Below, in pieces: positions 10,715-20,759 of a stretch of 64,000 nt of DNA. The position numbers were made by a program, and so were the translations under genes. The stretch comes from Proteles cristata cristata (Eukaryota > Chordata > Mammalia > Carnivora > Hyaenidae). The notes below the pieces were generated by a model. That model saw nothing but the letters and a program-made list of their open reading frames with translations, was not told where the DNA came from and did not search any database. Each line of letters begins with the position of its first letter. Within the stretch, counting starts at the first letter, position 1. The stretch is taken from positions 1,488,001-1,552,000 of the forward strand of contig JAESUZ010003902.1 in NCBI GenBank assembly GCA_017311185.1, in the 5' to 3' direction.

Positions 10715-11112
10715 GTCCCAGGAGAATGTGGATTAAGCCTGCCTGAAAGAGGAATTTATGACAACTGCAGTCAATTCTCCATTTGACCCAAAGGCCTCCA
10801 GACTTGTTGGGCCAGCTCTGAGAGACTCGGAGATGGTTTATATTGAGTCCCAAAGGGAATTTTGGTCCCAGAGAGGTTAAAGGTCCTCTGTGGAACCGCA
10901 ATTCCCTAAGAAACATTGCAAAGAGGGTAATTTAAGCAAAAATACTATTTGTTTCCCGATTTACAAGCAATTACACATGATTTACAGCCCCGCCTGCCTC
11001 TTGCACAAGCAGCTCTGTAATTTACAAGACCATAAAGTCGGGGGCTCCCATGCTCCCGCCACCATAAATTTGGCCTGGATGGTGACTCGGGGCAGAAATG
11101 ATTAATCTGCCC
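10715..11112. promoter_or_regulatory. AT-rich candidate enhancer with DR1 and homeodomain sites
   Basis: A DR1-like nuclear-receptor site AGGTTAAAGGTCC (10874-10886; HNF4/RXR type) precedes a run of homeodomain-like words: GGTAATTTAAG, GCAATTACAC, TGTAATTTACAAG, CCATAAATTTGG and ATGATTAATC. TTTACA recurs three times within about 70 bp. No repeat family explains it. Confidence 0.35.
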
Positions 11113-11342
11113 TTCCAGAGATGAGCCTTCACACTGCTATATTAGCCGGGAAGCATCGTGCTGAGATGGCACTTCTCAGCCCCACCCACAACACAAGTTT
11201 TGCTGTGGAAAAGAAATATGGCCCATGGTCCCAAGAGACTCTGGCCCACAGGGCATCCTTGCCAGTGAGCGGTGCTAGCCAAGGGTGCAGGTCTAGCCAG
11301 CTGCACACTGATGCACCCCATCTTTTGTCCTCAAGGGTCACC

Positions 11343-12195
11343 TGTGACATAATAAGAAATATAGTATTTGGTCTCTGCCTCCAGTTCCTGCTAATATTTA
11401 GTCTCCGAGCCTGGTTCCTGACACAGAGTTCCTAAAATCCTTATAACTTCCACAGCGATTGGAGCATATTACACAGAGCCCTTAAATCCTTTGGAATTTC
11501 CTGGGTGATAGGACCATCTTATGTTCTAATGAGGTGACTCTGGGTAGGTTCCTGGATGGGAGCTCGTCACCAGAAAGACCACCCCAGGATTAGAAGTTTG
11601 GAGCTCTCAGCCTCACTTTAGGGGCTAAAGGCTGAGTTAACCGTCAATCATATCTATGTGATTAAGCCTTCATAAAAATCCCTAAAGTATGAGGTTCACA
11701 AAACTTCCAGGTTGATGGACACATCCATGTGCTGGAAGGGTGGTCACCAGCTCCACAGACAGAAGCTCCTGCACTGGGGATCCTTCCAGATCTTGCCCCA
11801 TGTACCTCTTTATCTGGCTCTTTATCATATCTTTTATGTTACATTAAATTAGTAAACAAAGGTGTTTCTTTGGATTCTGTGAGCCGTTACAGCAAATTAC
11901 TGAACCCGAGGAGGGGTTTGGGGGAACCCTTACTTATAAACAAGTCAGACAAAAGCGTTGGTAACCTGGAGACCCATTACTCCAGACTGGCATCTAGAGG
12001 GGAGTAGTCTTATGGGACTGGGCCCTTAATCTGTGGGAGATGATGCTAACTCCAGCAAGACAGTGTCAGAATCAAGTGGAATTGTAGGACCCCCCAGTTG
12101 GTATCTGCAGAGAACAGAAGAATTGTTTGGTGTGGGGAGAAAACTCCCAAATCTGCTTTCAGAAGTCAAGCACTAAGAGTAGAGGACAAGAGGAA
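11343..12195 (+). mobile_element. Solo endogenous retrovirus LTR, plus strand
   Basis: An ordered LTR architecture is visible: TGTGACATAATAAG start, a TATA-like CATAAAAATCCC at 11671, an ATTAAA polyadenylation signal near 11843, then a long U5-like part with GGGACTGGGCCCTTAATC and GTGTCAGAATCAAGTGG. I know this LTR type from other mammals but cannot assign the family. No gag, pol or env remains flank it, so it is a solo LTR. The 3' border is approximate. Confidence 0.65.
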
Positions 12196-12199
12196 AATC

Positions 12200-12910
12200 A
12201 GTGAGTTTCCCCTTCATTTTCCCAGCCTGCTCTCCAGACTCCCTCTGCTGCAGCTGAGGCAGCTTACGGCAGATTTGTGATGTCAGAAGCAGGAGATGAG
12301 ACCAGACATGCTACCAGATGAGTTCATAAAAGCCAGCTAATGAACCAGAGTTCATTAGTCCAGTTTGACCTGTACTAAGCCTAAGACTTCTGCCAAGCCA
12401 ACAGAGGTGTTGGAAGGTTCAGCAGGAACAGGTCTGCTTGGGCTGGGTCAGTCTGGACGACAGCCTCTTTGCCAGAACCCAGGTGAGGCTCGTGGGTCCA
12501 GACCGAGGACAGCTCCCAACAAGGCCACTGGGGATGACTGCAGCCTTTGACTCCCCACCCAGTTGAGGTTAGCTTGGAAGAGCGGGTGAGAGAAGTTCCT
12601 AGCTTGAAAGGCCAGGACTGGGAATGCAGACCTTGATCTTTGTGGAAAGGGTTCATCCTCATCCACACCAAGAGCCTTCTCTTCCTCACAAAGCTGGGTG
12701 TCTGTGGACACTCGTGGACCACGCTTGACACCACAGATCCCTCATGGATTTAGTGACAGCTTATTTCCCAGGATGCTCCTCATCAAAACCTTCTTCCTGG
12801 GTAGAGGCCACCCCATCTGCCGCCCCTGGTCCTCTCACCTTCATGGGAATTCTGACCTCTAGACACGCGCCCCAGGAAGGAAGGAATAATAAGAGATCCA
12901 GATGTGGTGA
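12200..12910. other. Unique sequence, nothing recognised
   Basis: Moderately GC-rich with no repeat family or credible exon. CAGAGTTCATTAG and GATGAGTTCATAAAAG give a short imperfect direct repeat near 12315-12360. Confidence 0.5.
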
Positions 12911-12914
12911 GTCT

Positions 12915-13064
12915 CTCATTCATTCATTCATTCATTCAACAAATATGTACTAAGACCCACTGCTTGCCAGAGAATCTGCTCATTTCTGAGGATATAAGTA
13001 CTTAAAAAGGTATAGAATCTTGGTTTTAATGGGGAAGAAGGACAAATAAGATTATGACAATTAT
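12915..13064 (-). repeat. L2 LINE 3' end with (ATTC)n tail
   Basis: CATTC repeated from 12917 to 12938, then CAACAAATATGTACTAAGAC, is the reverse L2 3' terminus. The ATTC run is the remnant of the L2 tail (TGAA)n. Confidence 0.8.
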
Positions 13065-13262
13065 CACTAATATTTGATGAATTCTAAGTATCAAGACTTG
13101 TGTTGAACCCTCCATAGACAGTATCTCATTTAATTTTCTAAGAAACCCTATGAAGGAGGTGTCATTATCATCTGGTCACACAGCTTGCAAGAGGAGGAGC
13201 TAATATTTGAACTCAGGCATCCTATCTCCAGGGCTTGCCCTTTTAACCCCTAGATAAAGACA
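13065..13262 (-). repeat. MIR SINE
   Basis: CAGTATCTCATTTAATTTTC, GAGGTGTCATTATCATC and GGTCACACAGCTTGCAAGAG give reverse MIR order, directly abutting the L2. Confidence 0.75.
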
Positions 13263-13423
13263 ATACAGTTTAATACGTGCAGTGATAGAGTAGAAGAGGC
13301 CTGTGGGTGGATAGAAGAGCCTTCCTGGTCCTTAATTCTCGTCCTCAACCCCTGGTCTTCCCTTCTCCACTCAGCTGAGAGACTGGGGGCGCTCAGGCCT
13401 GAATCCTTTCTGCTGGGATCCAC

Positions 13424-13487
13424 AAAGTCTTGAGAAATGTTTCTGACTCCATTGCAAAGTCTTGAGAAATGCTTCTGACTCCATTGC
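13424..13487 (+). repeat. 32-bp tandem duplication
   Basis: Two adjacent 32-bp units (13424-13455 and 13456-13487) begin AAAGTCTTGAGAAATG and end GACTCCATTGC; they differ at one base (T/C). Such high identity in old unique DNA points to a recent slippage or repair event. Confidence 0.95.
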
Positions 13488-13542
13488 TTTCCTTTGGTCT
13501 GTCCTGGCTTTCTGCTCCCATCTCCATGCCCAGCAGGGCCTC

Positions 13543-13560
13543 ACTGCCCCCTACTAGGGG
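13543..13560 (-). promoter_or_regulatory. Candidate CTCF site
   Basis: ACTGCCCCCTACTAGG reads as the reverse CTCF core (GCCCCCTRSTGG) with one mismatch, on the minus strand. It overlaps the near-palindrome CCCCTACTAGGGG. Occupancy is unknown. Confidence 0.3.
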
Positions 13561-13854
13561 TCACTCCACAAGGCAGAACTCAAACTCCTTGGGGATGTAA
13601 TTAGAAAGGAGAGCACAGAGACTCCTGGGGCATCTGTGGCTAGCTGGGAAAAGCTATACCGGGACATCTAGCCACAGCCTATGGTCTGGGAAACTGGGAG
13701 GTGACAGAAGAGGAAGTAAAGAGGAAGCAGGATAGAAAAACCAAGAAAGATATTCATCAAGACAGATACAGTGGTGTAAGCAAGGGGAGGGTTCCTTAGG
13801 CAATGCCCATAGAAGGTATATGACGAGTAGTAAAGGACATAAGATAAAGAAAAT

Positions 13855-14055
13855 GAACTTTTGTACAGGATGGGCCTGGGTTAAATGCCCAACTCTACCA
13901 CTTACTAGCAGGTTACTTAGACTCCAGAAGGCTCAGTTTTCTCATCTGTAAAATGCAGCTAATAATAGCAAAAATATATCCTTCTTGTGAGAATTAACTG
14001 AGATAACAGATCCATGATCCACAGTAAGCATTCAATTAATGACAGTGAGACTATT
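13855..14055 (+). repeat. MIR SINE, nearly full length
   Basis: CTCTACCACTTACTAGCAGG, TTTTCTCATCTGTAAAATGC, AACTGAGATAACAG and GTAAGCATTCAATTAATG follow plus-strand MIR from core to 3' end. Confidence 0.9.
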
Positions 14056-14304
14056 GATAAAAGTGACATACTTGTCCAGTGAGCTTATTCTGAAGGACCT
14101 GGCTCCCAGGCTTCTGAGAACAGATGCCCAAATTCACCTCCAGTCTCTCTGCTGCACTGAGAAGCTAAGCTGGAAGAGTGCAGGCATTCTGTGATAGTAT
14201 GGACCCCTCCACGGCCCCAGACACCCCATCTATATCTGTCTCTTGTAGGTTGGAGCATCCTTAGAAGCTTCCACCATGAGCCATGGGAGCTCTATTACCC
14301 ATGT

Positions 14305-14440
14305 CCCCCTCCTCCTATGTCTTTCTATCTCTCTCTATGACCCTGTGTTTTCTGTTTTGTCTCCCTCTGTTCTTGCTCTCTCTAGCTTTATTTTTCCCCC
14401 CTCTCTCTTTATTTCTCTTCTCCCCCACCCCCATAATTAC
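14305..14440 (+). repeat. CT-rich low-complexity tract
   Basis: Strong pyrimidine bias with CTCTCTCTATG and CCCCCCTCTCTCTTTA words. No element head is attached, so it is not a SINE body. Confidence 0.65.
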
Positions 14441-14444
14441 CACT

Positions 14445-15480
14445 GTCCCTCAGGGCAGGATAATTGGTGGCCATTAAGGTTGATGCACATTTCCATCAGG
14501 CAAGTCAGAAGCTCTTTGTTAAGGGTGACAATGGGATATTCTTCCCCCAAGTACTGATACTCCCCCAAGAGCAAAAAACATTTTAACCTGCTTATAGTCA
14601 AGCTTTGGACAGCTCAGAACATACCTTCACCTGCCTTTTTGAAGGCCTCTGATTTTATAGACCCTCCCCGCTCTTATTTACAGGTAAACATCCCATGAGT
14701 CTACGAGTCCCGGGACATGGCTGCAGGAGGTGCACCCTCCTTTCAACCTGAAACCCCCACCTCCCTATCCCCCAAGTGTAGCTCCATATGGGGCTGGCTA
14801 GGCCCTTATGGATCCCTTGCCAAGACATTCAAGCCAGTAACTTGGTAGCAACACACCCTCCTTTCCCAACAGTGGGTGTCTCAGGACAAGGACAGCACCA
14901 ACACCTCTACCCAGGATGCATTCTTGACTAGTCTGACAACTGACAAAGAGAATGACTCATCCTGAAGGCAAAACCAAGGCAGGGAGCTTTTCCAACCCTC
15001 TCCCACGGGAAGCAAACTAATTAAATGGCCTCACCAGAGTGCCCACTGCGGAGACAGCCCCCACTATCCATTCCCTCTATTCCCCAAGAGGAGGCCAGAT
15101 TGATGGAATTGACTGAAAATGCCACCTGCTCTTCTCCCAAATTACTCTGGCTCCCAAGACAAAGTGTCCTTTCCAGAAAAACAGGCAAATATCCCCCTGC
15201 TGATCTCCTCAGTCAGCCCTTACTTATTCCCTCACCAAGAGTTTTCTTGGGAGCTGAGTGGATGGGTATCCACCAATGGCAGACACCTATCAAGACATCC
15301 AGGGAGAAAGGGGAGGAGTGAACCCAAACAACACAGATCTAATTGCCCTCGTCTTTGGCAATTAGCACAGGGAGATGTGTCCCATCATCCTCACTGCATT
15401 ACATCTCTGGGGAGAGAGATCAGTGGCAGGTGTTATCAAGGAGCATGGGACTTGTGTTTGAATCTATCCCCTGGGAACAG
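14445..15480. other. Unique sequence, two small homeodomain-word patches
   Basis: No repeat or gene is recognised. GATAATTGGTGGCCATTAAGG near 14460 and CTAATTAAATGG near 15018 are short AT-rich patches. Plus frames near 15025-15529 (98-136 codons) show no domain. Confidence 0.5.
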
Positions 15481-15485
15481 ACTTG

Positions 15486-15526
15486 GCTTTTGTTTTGTTG
15501 GGTTTTTTGGCGGGGGGGGGGGGGGT
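15486..15526 (+). repeat. T-rich stretch ending in a G14 homopolymer
   Basis: TTTTGTTTTGTT is followed by GGGTTTTTTGGC and an uninterrupted G14 at 15512-15525. The homopolymer is a likely site of length variation and assembly error. Confidence 0.9.
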
Positions 15527-15584
15527 TAGTTTTCAGAGTTTTGATCTTGACTTATTAACCTCCTCACACACAATCACTAATAGT

Positions 15585-15845
15585 TTCGTTCATTCATCCA
15601 TTCAATGTTTTTTGGCACCAGCCATGTGCCAGACTCTGTGGCTAGGCTTTGGAGGTATAAAAATGAATACTCTAATGATGAAATTAGTCTTAGGGTGGAG
15701 CTATGTGCAAGGTGCCCTGGGAGCCTATGGTGGGGAAAGATTCACTACTTCTTGAGGATATCAGAAAGGACTTCATAGCTGAGGGACACAGGCACAGGCA
15801 CTAGAAGGATAAGTGGAAATTCACCAAGGGGAGACAGGAAGCTCA
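15585..15845 (-). repeat. L2 LINE 3' end
   Basis: TCATTCATCCATTCAATG, CATGTGCCAGACTCTGTGG and ATATCAGAAAGGACTTCAT follow reverse L2 order over about 260 bp. Confidence 0.8.
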
Positions 15846-15849
15846 CAGA

Positions 15850-16435
15850 GTTCAAGAAAATCACGGGTCCCAGTTTCAGGCTGCAACACAGGTCTTAAAC
15901 TCATCTAGGGCATGGCACACCCAGAAATCATAGCACTTACCTGAGAACACTGTGAAAACGTGGATGAATAGAACTCCACTGCGTGAGCTAAGAACAATTC
16001 AGCTAACAGACATGATCATACAGAAACTAACACTATGAAGTACTGTTAAGAAATCCCATCTTGGCAGGGGAAAACACATAATGCCAATCTCACCAACAGC
16101 AGTGTGAAGGGAGAGGTCAATAGGCTGAATAAGGTGTGATATTTCAAAACTGAACAGCCTCTGCTCGTGTCATCCAGCACTACTTGCTGGGGACCAATGT
16201 TAAAAGGCACCAAAGATTTACTAAAAAATGCCTACGAGTTGTGGTGATTCAGAATATCAACTAACTGCACAGTGCCCATGATTTGGGAAAAGAACACTGT
16301 GTTTAGAGCAGTGAAGGGCCTCTCTGCTCATGACACCCCATCCCGACCTGGGAGACTATGGTGTCCATGGGTGGTGAGTGGGATCAACTCCCCAACCAAG
16401 GACTGGCTTCCCTCAGAAAAAGCCTTCCACACCTG
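15850..16435. other. Unassigned sequence, possibly an old repeat
   Basis: No gene is seen: all frames are broken by stops. A perfect minus-strand splice-donor word CAG/GTAAGT lies at 15936-15944, with a pyrimidine-rich acceptor-like stretch at 16060-16075. The 118-bp interval between them has stops in all three frames, so at most it could be a noncoding exon. Confidence 0.4.
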
Positions 16436-16439
16436 AGTC

Positions 16440-16980
16440 TGGTATTTGAGGCTCCCATACTCTGACCCAAACTACATTTCCAGTCTTTTCTTCTACTAGA
16501 TTACTCTCTAATCTAGCTGGGATGTTCTACTCACCATTCCCCTTACATGCTATACTGTTCTGATCAACACAGAACTTAGCTCAATTTCTAGTACATAAAT
16601 AGTACTCAACAGGGATCTTGTAGAATGGATAAAAGGGTGAATGGATGGATGAGTAATTGGCTAGGTCCTACCACCACTCCACTTGCTCTACCTGGAACTC
16701 TTTCTTGATCCAAATTCAGTTTATCCTTTAACAACTGGCTTAGAAGACTTCTCCTCCAGTACCCTTCCCTCCCCCATCTCACCTGATCACACAGTGGTTT
16801 CTTGTCTTTCTTAACTCCTGGTAATGGGTCTGCCATGCTTAGTGGGATATGAATCATGCCTTGATTCTGCAGGGTGCTCCTGCTATGTCTTACATTCTTC
16901 CTGGTCTTGCAATCCTTTGTAATGTCTGTCCTCCAAGTAGTCTGCCACTATCATAAAGGAAATACCCTGTGTTATCTCAG
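16440..16980 (+). repeat. L2 LINE fragments, plus strand
   Basis: ACTCTTTCTTGATCCAAATTC, AAGACTTCTCCTCCAGTACC and AATAGTACTCAACAGGGATC resemble L2 3' sequence, although the AATAG tail-like part precedes the body part, implying two fragments. Divergence is high. Confidence 0.5.
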
Positions 16981-17169
16981 GACAGTCCAGGACCATTAGG
17001 CAAGTCCCAGTAGGAACTCACTAGGTGGTAATATGATCACAACAGGCCCTCACTGGGGAGCCATGCTGAGTCCTGAGAAGCCATTAGTCAAGCAAAGTTG
17101 AATATGCCCAACCTAAGCTCTGCTGCTGCAAGAACTTGGCTGGCCACCTCCAGGACATGTTTGATCTGG

Positions 17170-17431
17170 CTCTTCTGCAACCCTTCCTTTGGAGAACCTC
17201 TGCTCCTTGTGGTTCTTGTGGAGCTGTCAATCTCAGTGCTCTCTCTCAGGCATAGAAAATGATAAGTGTCCAAGCTGGCCAATCAGCATTCTCATTGCCA
17301 CAGAGAACAGCTACAGGATGGGCACACGACTGAGTCCAGGCCAATGTGGAGGGTTTAGGCTAGAGCTAGCGGGGCACCATCTTTCCCACACAAATGGAAG
17401 CCAAAAGCCTATGCTATAAAGAGAATGAGGC
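17170..17431 (+). repeat. Probable old interspersed repeat, interrupted by SINE
   Basis: GGCCAATCAGCATTCTC and GGATGGGCACACGACTGAGTCC are words I associate with a mammal-wide repeat whose family I cannot name. It likely continues after the SINE to about 17775. Confidence 0.35.
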
Positions 17432-17664
17432 TGGGGCACCTGGGTGGCTCATTCGGTTGAGCGTCCGACTTTGGCTCAGGTCATGGTCTCAAGGTTCATG
17501 GGTTCAAGCCCCAAGTTGGGTTTGAGCCCCACGCTGGGTTCTGTGCTGACAGCTCAGAGCCTGAAGCCTGCTTCTGGAGCCTGAACACAGATTCTGTGTT
17601 TCCCTCTCTCTCTGCCCCTCTTCTACTCATACTCTGTCTTAAAAATAAACATTTTTTTTTTTAA
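17432..17664 (+). repeat. Felid tRNA-Lys SINE with duplicated B-box segment
   Basis: The A and B boxes are present, and the B-box part is doubled: GGGTTCAAGCCCCAAGTTGG is followed by GGTTTGAGCCCCACGCTGG. The target duplication ATAAAGAGAATGAGGC is perfect over 16 bp (17416-17431 and 17665-17680). Confidence 0.97.
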
Positions 17665-17779
17665 ATAAAGAGAATGAGGCCACTGCTAAGCCTCACAGAA
17701 GCAGAGTCAAGGAATGGCATGGCCTGATCCCCTAGGTCTACCCATGTCTGAAGTCAGTCTATCCTGAGAATGTCCAATT

Positions 17780-18340
17780 TGGAGGGCCTGCCAATTCCCC
17801 CTTTTACCTAAGATACTTTGAGTTTGGCTTCTAAAATCAGGGCAGTCCAAGGTAGGTCTGAGCTCTCCTTCTGTGCCAGGAGGGAGACAGAAGATAAGCA
17901 AATTGCTCGGCTTCCAGATGGGGTCTGGGGGAAAGTTTATGCTTGGATATCAAAAGTCTCCTGAGGCTCTTGGAGGCTCCTCACCCACTCATTCTCTCTT
18001 GCCCCAATCCCAGACAGGCTCTTAAGTGGCATCTCATGACTCTCGGCAGCTCTGATCTTCTATCTTCGTAGACCTCCACATGGGTAGCAGAGTGAAGGAG
18101 ACCACTGCCTGGTGCCCCTCTCCATCAGAGTCACCAGCACCCATGTGCCCCTAGCTGACACCCTCCTTTCCTTCTGTTCTCCTTTCAGCCTCATTATGCA
18201 AATAGGGCCAGTAGTCACAGAGCCCTGGAGACACCCATTTGGAAGGAGCAGGAGAACATCTCTAGCTTACCTCTCTGCAAAGTATGTCTGCGGCAGAACC
18301 ACTCCCCAGGGCCAGGCACCATCTGTTGTTGGAAATCCCC
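17780..18340. other. Unique sequence with octamer and splice-like words
   Basis: TTCTCCTTTCAG ends at 18188 with a good pyrimidine tract, and AAA/GTATGT lies at 18279-18287; the 93 bp between are open in one frame. A perfect POU octamer ATGCAAAT lies at 18196-18203 inside that interval. I see no protein similarity and do not call an exon. Confidence 0.35.
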
Positions 18341-18560
18341 TTTGCTAATTATTAAACTTCTCTGAACGGAAATGAATCACAGAGCCAGGCAGGAGGAGGT
18401 TTGAGGAGGCACTGGCAATTTACTTAGCAGCAGTAATCATCCCAGCCAGGCCACACACAGAGGCTCCTGATCCATCTTTGGTACAGGCTCCACCACGTGC
18501 TCAGCATCCCCAACGAGGCCATTATTTTTGAAGGGAAATTCACAAGGCCTGGGAGCCCTG
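18340..18560. promoter_or_regulatory. Candidate conserved noncoding block
   Basis: Repeat-free with GCTAATTATTAAAC, GAAATGAATCACAG, GCAATTTACTTAGC, GTAATCATCC and CCATTATTTTTG. Homeodomain-like words recur over 200 bp. Confidence 0.28.
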
Positions 18561-18944
18561 GGAATTGCCTATGAGAACCTCACTGGGGCTAGAGCTACCG
18601 TGGAACCCCTAAGAACCCCACCAGAGAGCCAACCCAGGCTGGAAGCAGACAGATCCTGTTGAAGTGGCCTAGGCTTTCCCGACTTCAGCACCTTTGGAAT
18701 AAAGTACCAGGTCCATCCAACCTCAGCCAGCTCTGGATGAGGATACAATGCCCACTAACAGGGAAGATGAAAGGGCAGGAGTATACTTTTGAGAAATAGG
18801 AGGTGGACCCTACCCTAATAAGGGCTCTCACTACCTCCAGGGCTTCCTTCTGCCACTGTTAAGTGACCCTTCCCTCAGGCAAGTTGGGCCTGGTTACGTT
18901 CATGGAACCAAGATGTGTGTTGGATACTAGGAAAGGAAACTCTC

Positions 18945-19142
18945 ATGTCTTGAACATTTATTATGCTTCCAAGCACTTGTTATGCTCTTGGTAAAGTTTT
19001 CTCATGGAATCCACTCAATAACCATGCAAGGCAGGCATTATTATTCCCACTTAACAGACTAAGAGACTGAGACTAGCAGAGGAAAAAAAGTGATTTTCCC
19101 AAGGTTCTTCAGCTAACCGGTAGCAGAGGTGGGACCCAGTTC
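18945..19142 (-). repeat. MIR SINE
   Basis: GAACATTTATTATGCTTCC, GCATTATTATTCCCAC and GAGACTGAGACTAGCAG follow reverse MIR order. Confidence 0.8.
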
Positions 19143-19289
19143 CATGGAACTCTTTCCTCTCTGCTACACTGGAAGACAAAGTATAGGGCTGAACACGTGT
19201 CCAGAGAAAGATTTGTTAACACTGAGGGAACCACACAGGGGTCTCGCCTGCCCAGGTGGTCTCAGTACCAGGGTATCACACACACCCCA

Positions 19290-19600
19290 ACCTTGTTTAA
19301 ATCTTTCCTCAGCTTCCCATGGCCCTTAGGAAAGCATACTAATGTCACTGGGGTACACTCAGGACTCTCCACAGTCTGTCCCCTGCCCATCTTCCCAAAG
19401 CCATCTTTCTGTTCCTCCTCCCTGCTTCAGCAGCTCTAGCCTTCTGGAAACATGCCTTGGTATGTCTGTACTCCAGGCCTTTATCTGAGCTGTTCCTTCC
19501 ACTGCAAACACCTTTCCCATAGGGTTTGCCTGACGAGCTCCTACTGTCTTTTCAGGTGATAGTTTAGAGATCACTGTCTTTATGGGCCAATCCTCTCAAA
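19290..19600 (+). repeat. L2 LINE fragment, plus strand
   Basis: CCACAGTCTGTCCCCTGCCC, CCAGGCCTTTATCTGAGCTG and TTCCTTCCACTGCAAACACC match the L2 region upstream of its 3' end. Confidence 0.75.
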
Positions 19601-19627
19601 GCATGAAATGAAGTATAAGGAATGTTT

Positions 19628-20040
19628 GTTTTGTTTTGTTTTTTACTTTTTAAATTTTTTTTACAAATAGTTTATTGTCAAATTAGTTTCCACATAACAC
19701 CCAGTGCTCATCCCAACAAGTGCCCCCTCCATGTCCATCACCCCCCTTCCTCTCCCCCCCACCCCCATCAGCCCTCAGTTTGTTCTTGGCATTCAAGAGT
19801 CTCTCATGGTTTGCCTCCCTCCCTCTCCTCAACTATTTTTTCCCTTCTCCTCCCCCATGGTCTTCTGTTAAGTTTCTCCTGTTCCACTTATAAGTCAAAA
19901 CATATGGTATCTGTCTTTCTTTGCCTGACTTATTTCGTTCAGCATAACACCCTCGAGTTCCATCCACGTTGCTACACATGGCCAGATTTCATTCTTTCTC
20001 ATTGCCTTGTAGTATTCCATTGTATAGATAAACCACATCT
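19628..20040 (-). mobile_element. L1 LINE 3' end, minus strand
   Basis: It starts with the complement of an A-rich tail (TTTTTTTTACAAATAG), then the reverse complement of a carnivore L1 3' UTR: TGACTTATTTCGTTCAGC, CCATCCACGTTGCTACACAT, GTAGTATTCCATTGTAT. At about 20041 the sequence flips orientation (next entry). Confidence 0.88.
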
Positions 20041-20230
20041 TCTTGATCACTTTCTTACACCATACACAAAAAAACCCTCAAAATGGATGAAGAACCTGAA
20101 TGTGAAACAGGAAACTATCAAAAGCCTAGAGGAGAAAGCAGGAAACAACCTCCTGGACCTCCACCACAATAATTTCTTACTTGACACATCCCCAAAGGCA
20201 AGAAGATCTAGAGCAAAAATGAACTATAAG
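20041..20230 (+). mobile_element. Inverted L1 segment (3' part of ORF2), same insertion
   Basis: AAAATGGATGAAGAACCTG, CTAGAGGAGAAAGCAGG and TTGACACATCCCCAAAGGC are L1 ORF2 C-terminal coding sequence in plus orientation, opposite to the adjoining 3' end. Flanks TATAAGGAATGTTT (left, 19614) and TATAAGGAACATTT (right, 20225) look like one target duplication. This is the structure left by twin-primed reverse transcription. The fragment is dead. Confidence 0.85.
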
Positions 20231-20296
20231 GAACATTTTTAGATAACGCAGCAGACATTTACAATGCAATGTGTCCCGTCCTGCGGCTCACCTGAT

Positions 20297-20323
20297 TTCA
20301 GCACCGCTGTACTGGACAGTTCC
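20297..20323 (+). promoter_or_regulatory. Candidate expanded RE1 (REST/NRSF) site
   Basis: A perfect left half-site TTCAGCACC (20297-20305), an 8-bp spacer and a right half-site GGACAGTTCC (20314-20323; 8 of 10 to GGACAGCGCC). Canonical RE1 has a 2-bp gap; expanded half-site spacing is a known REST-bound variant. Occupancy is unknown. Confidence 0.35.
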
Positions 20324-20514
20324 CTGCCATGTCCCACTTCAAGCACCGGGTTTTGAGTTTATTTTCTTGAACTTTGGGGAAGGTTGCTAAGCCCTTCAGC
20401 AACCACCAGGAAGTGTGGGGTGAGAGATAAAGCAATGAGTGTTGAAGTTGCAGTTATGTTCCCACCTTTCCTGTCCTCCAATAGGGTAATTCTGAGGTGT
20501 GTTCTACTCGGTTC

Positions 20515-20695
20515 TTCAGAAGGTCATAATGGGACTGAGCCCCAATTGCCCACAATAACCAGTTCATTATTTCACTGGAGTCCGTCCCCTCCCTTTTTCA
20601 TTTTCTCCGCTCCTTCATTCCTGTCTCCTAGAAGTAGTTCCCAAATAAACTGCCTGCACTCAGGTCCTTATTTTGGCCTCCATTCTCAGGACCAA
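20515..20695 (+). mobile_element. Possible old LTR fragment
   Basis: ATAATGGGACTGAGCCCC, TTCATTATTTCACTGGAG and AAATAAACTGCCTGCACTC resemble the R/U5 part of a mammalian LTR that I cannot name. AATAAA at 20643 would serve as its polyadenylation signal. Confidence 0.35.
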
Positions 20696-20759
20696 AAAAT
20701 CACAGAAATCTTTTTTACTTTAATATTTACGTATATATTTTAACATATATTAACTTGCA

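Noticed and set aside
15942..16059. Possible minus-strand exon with perfect CAG/GTAAGT donor
   Set aside because: All three frames contain stops within the interval and the acceptor is weak. A perfect 9-base donor word is expected about once in a window this size.
19622..20242. 206-codon plus-strand frame near an L1
   Set aside because: It is a chimera of antisense L1 3' UTR and sense ORF2 fragment created by the 5' inversion, not a gene.
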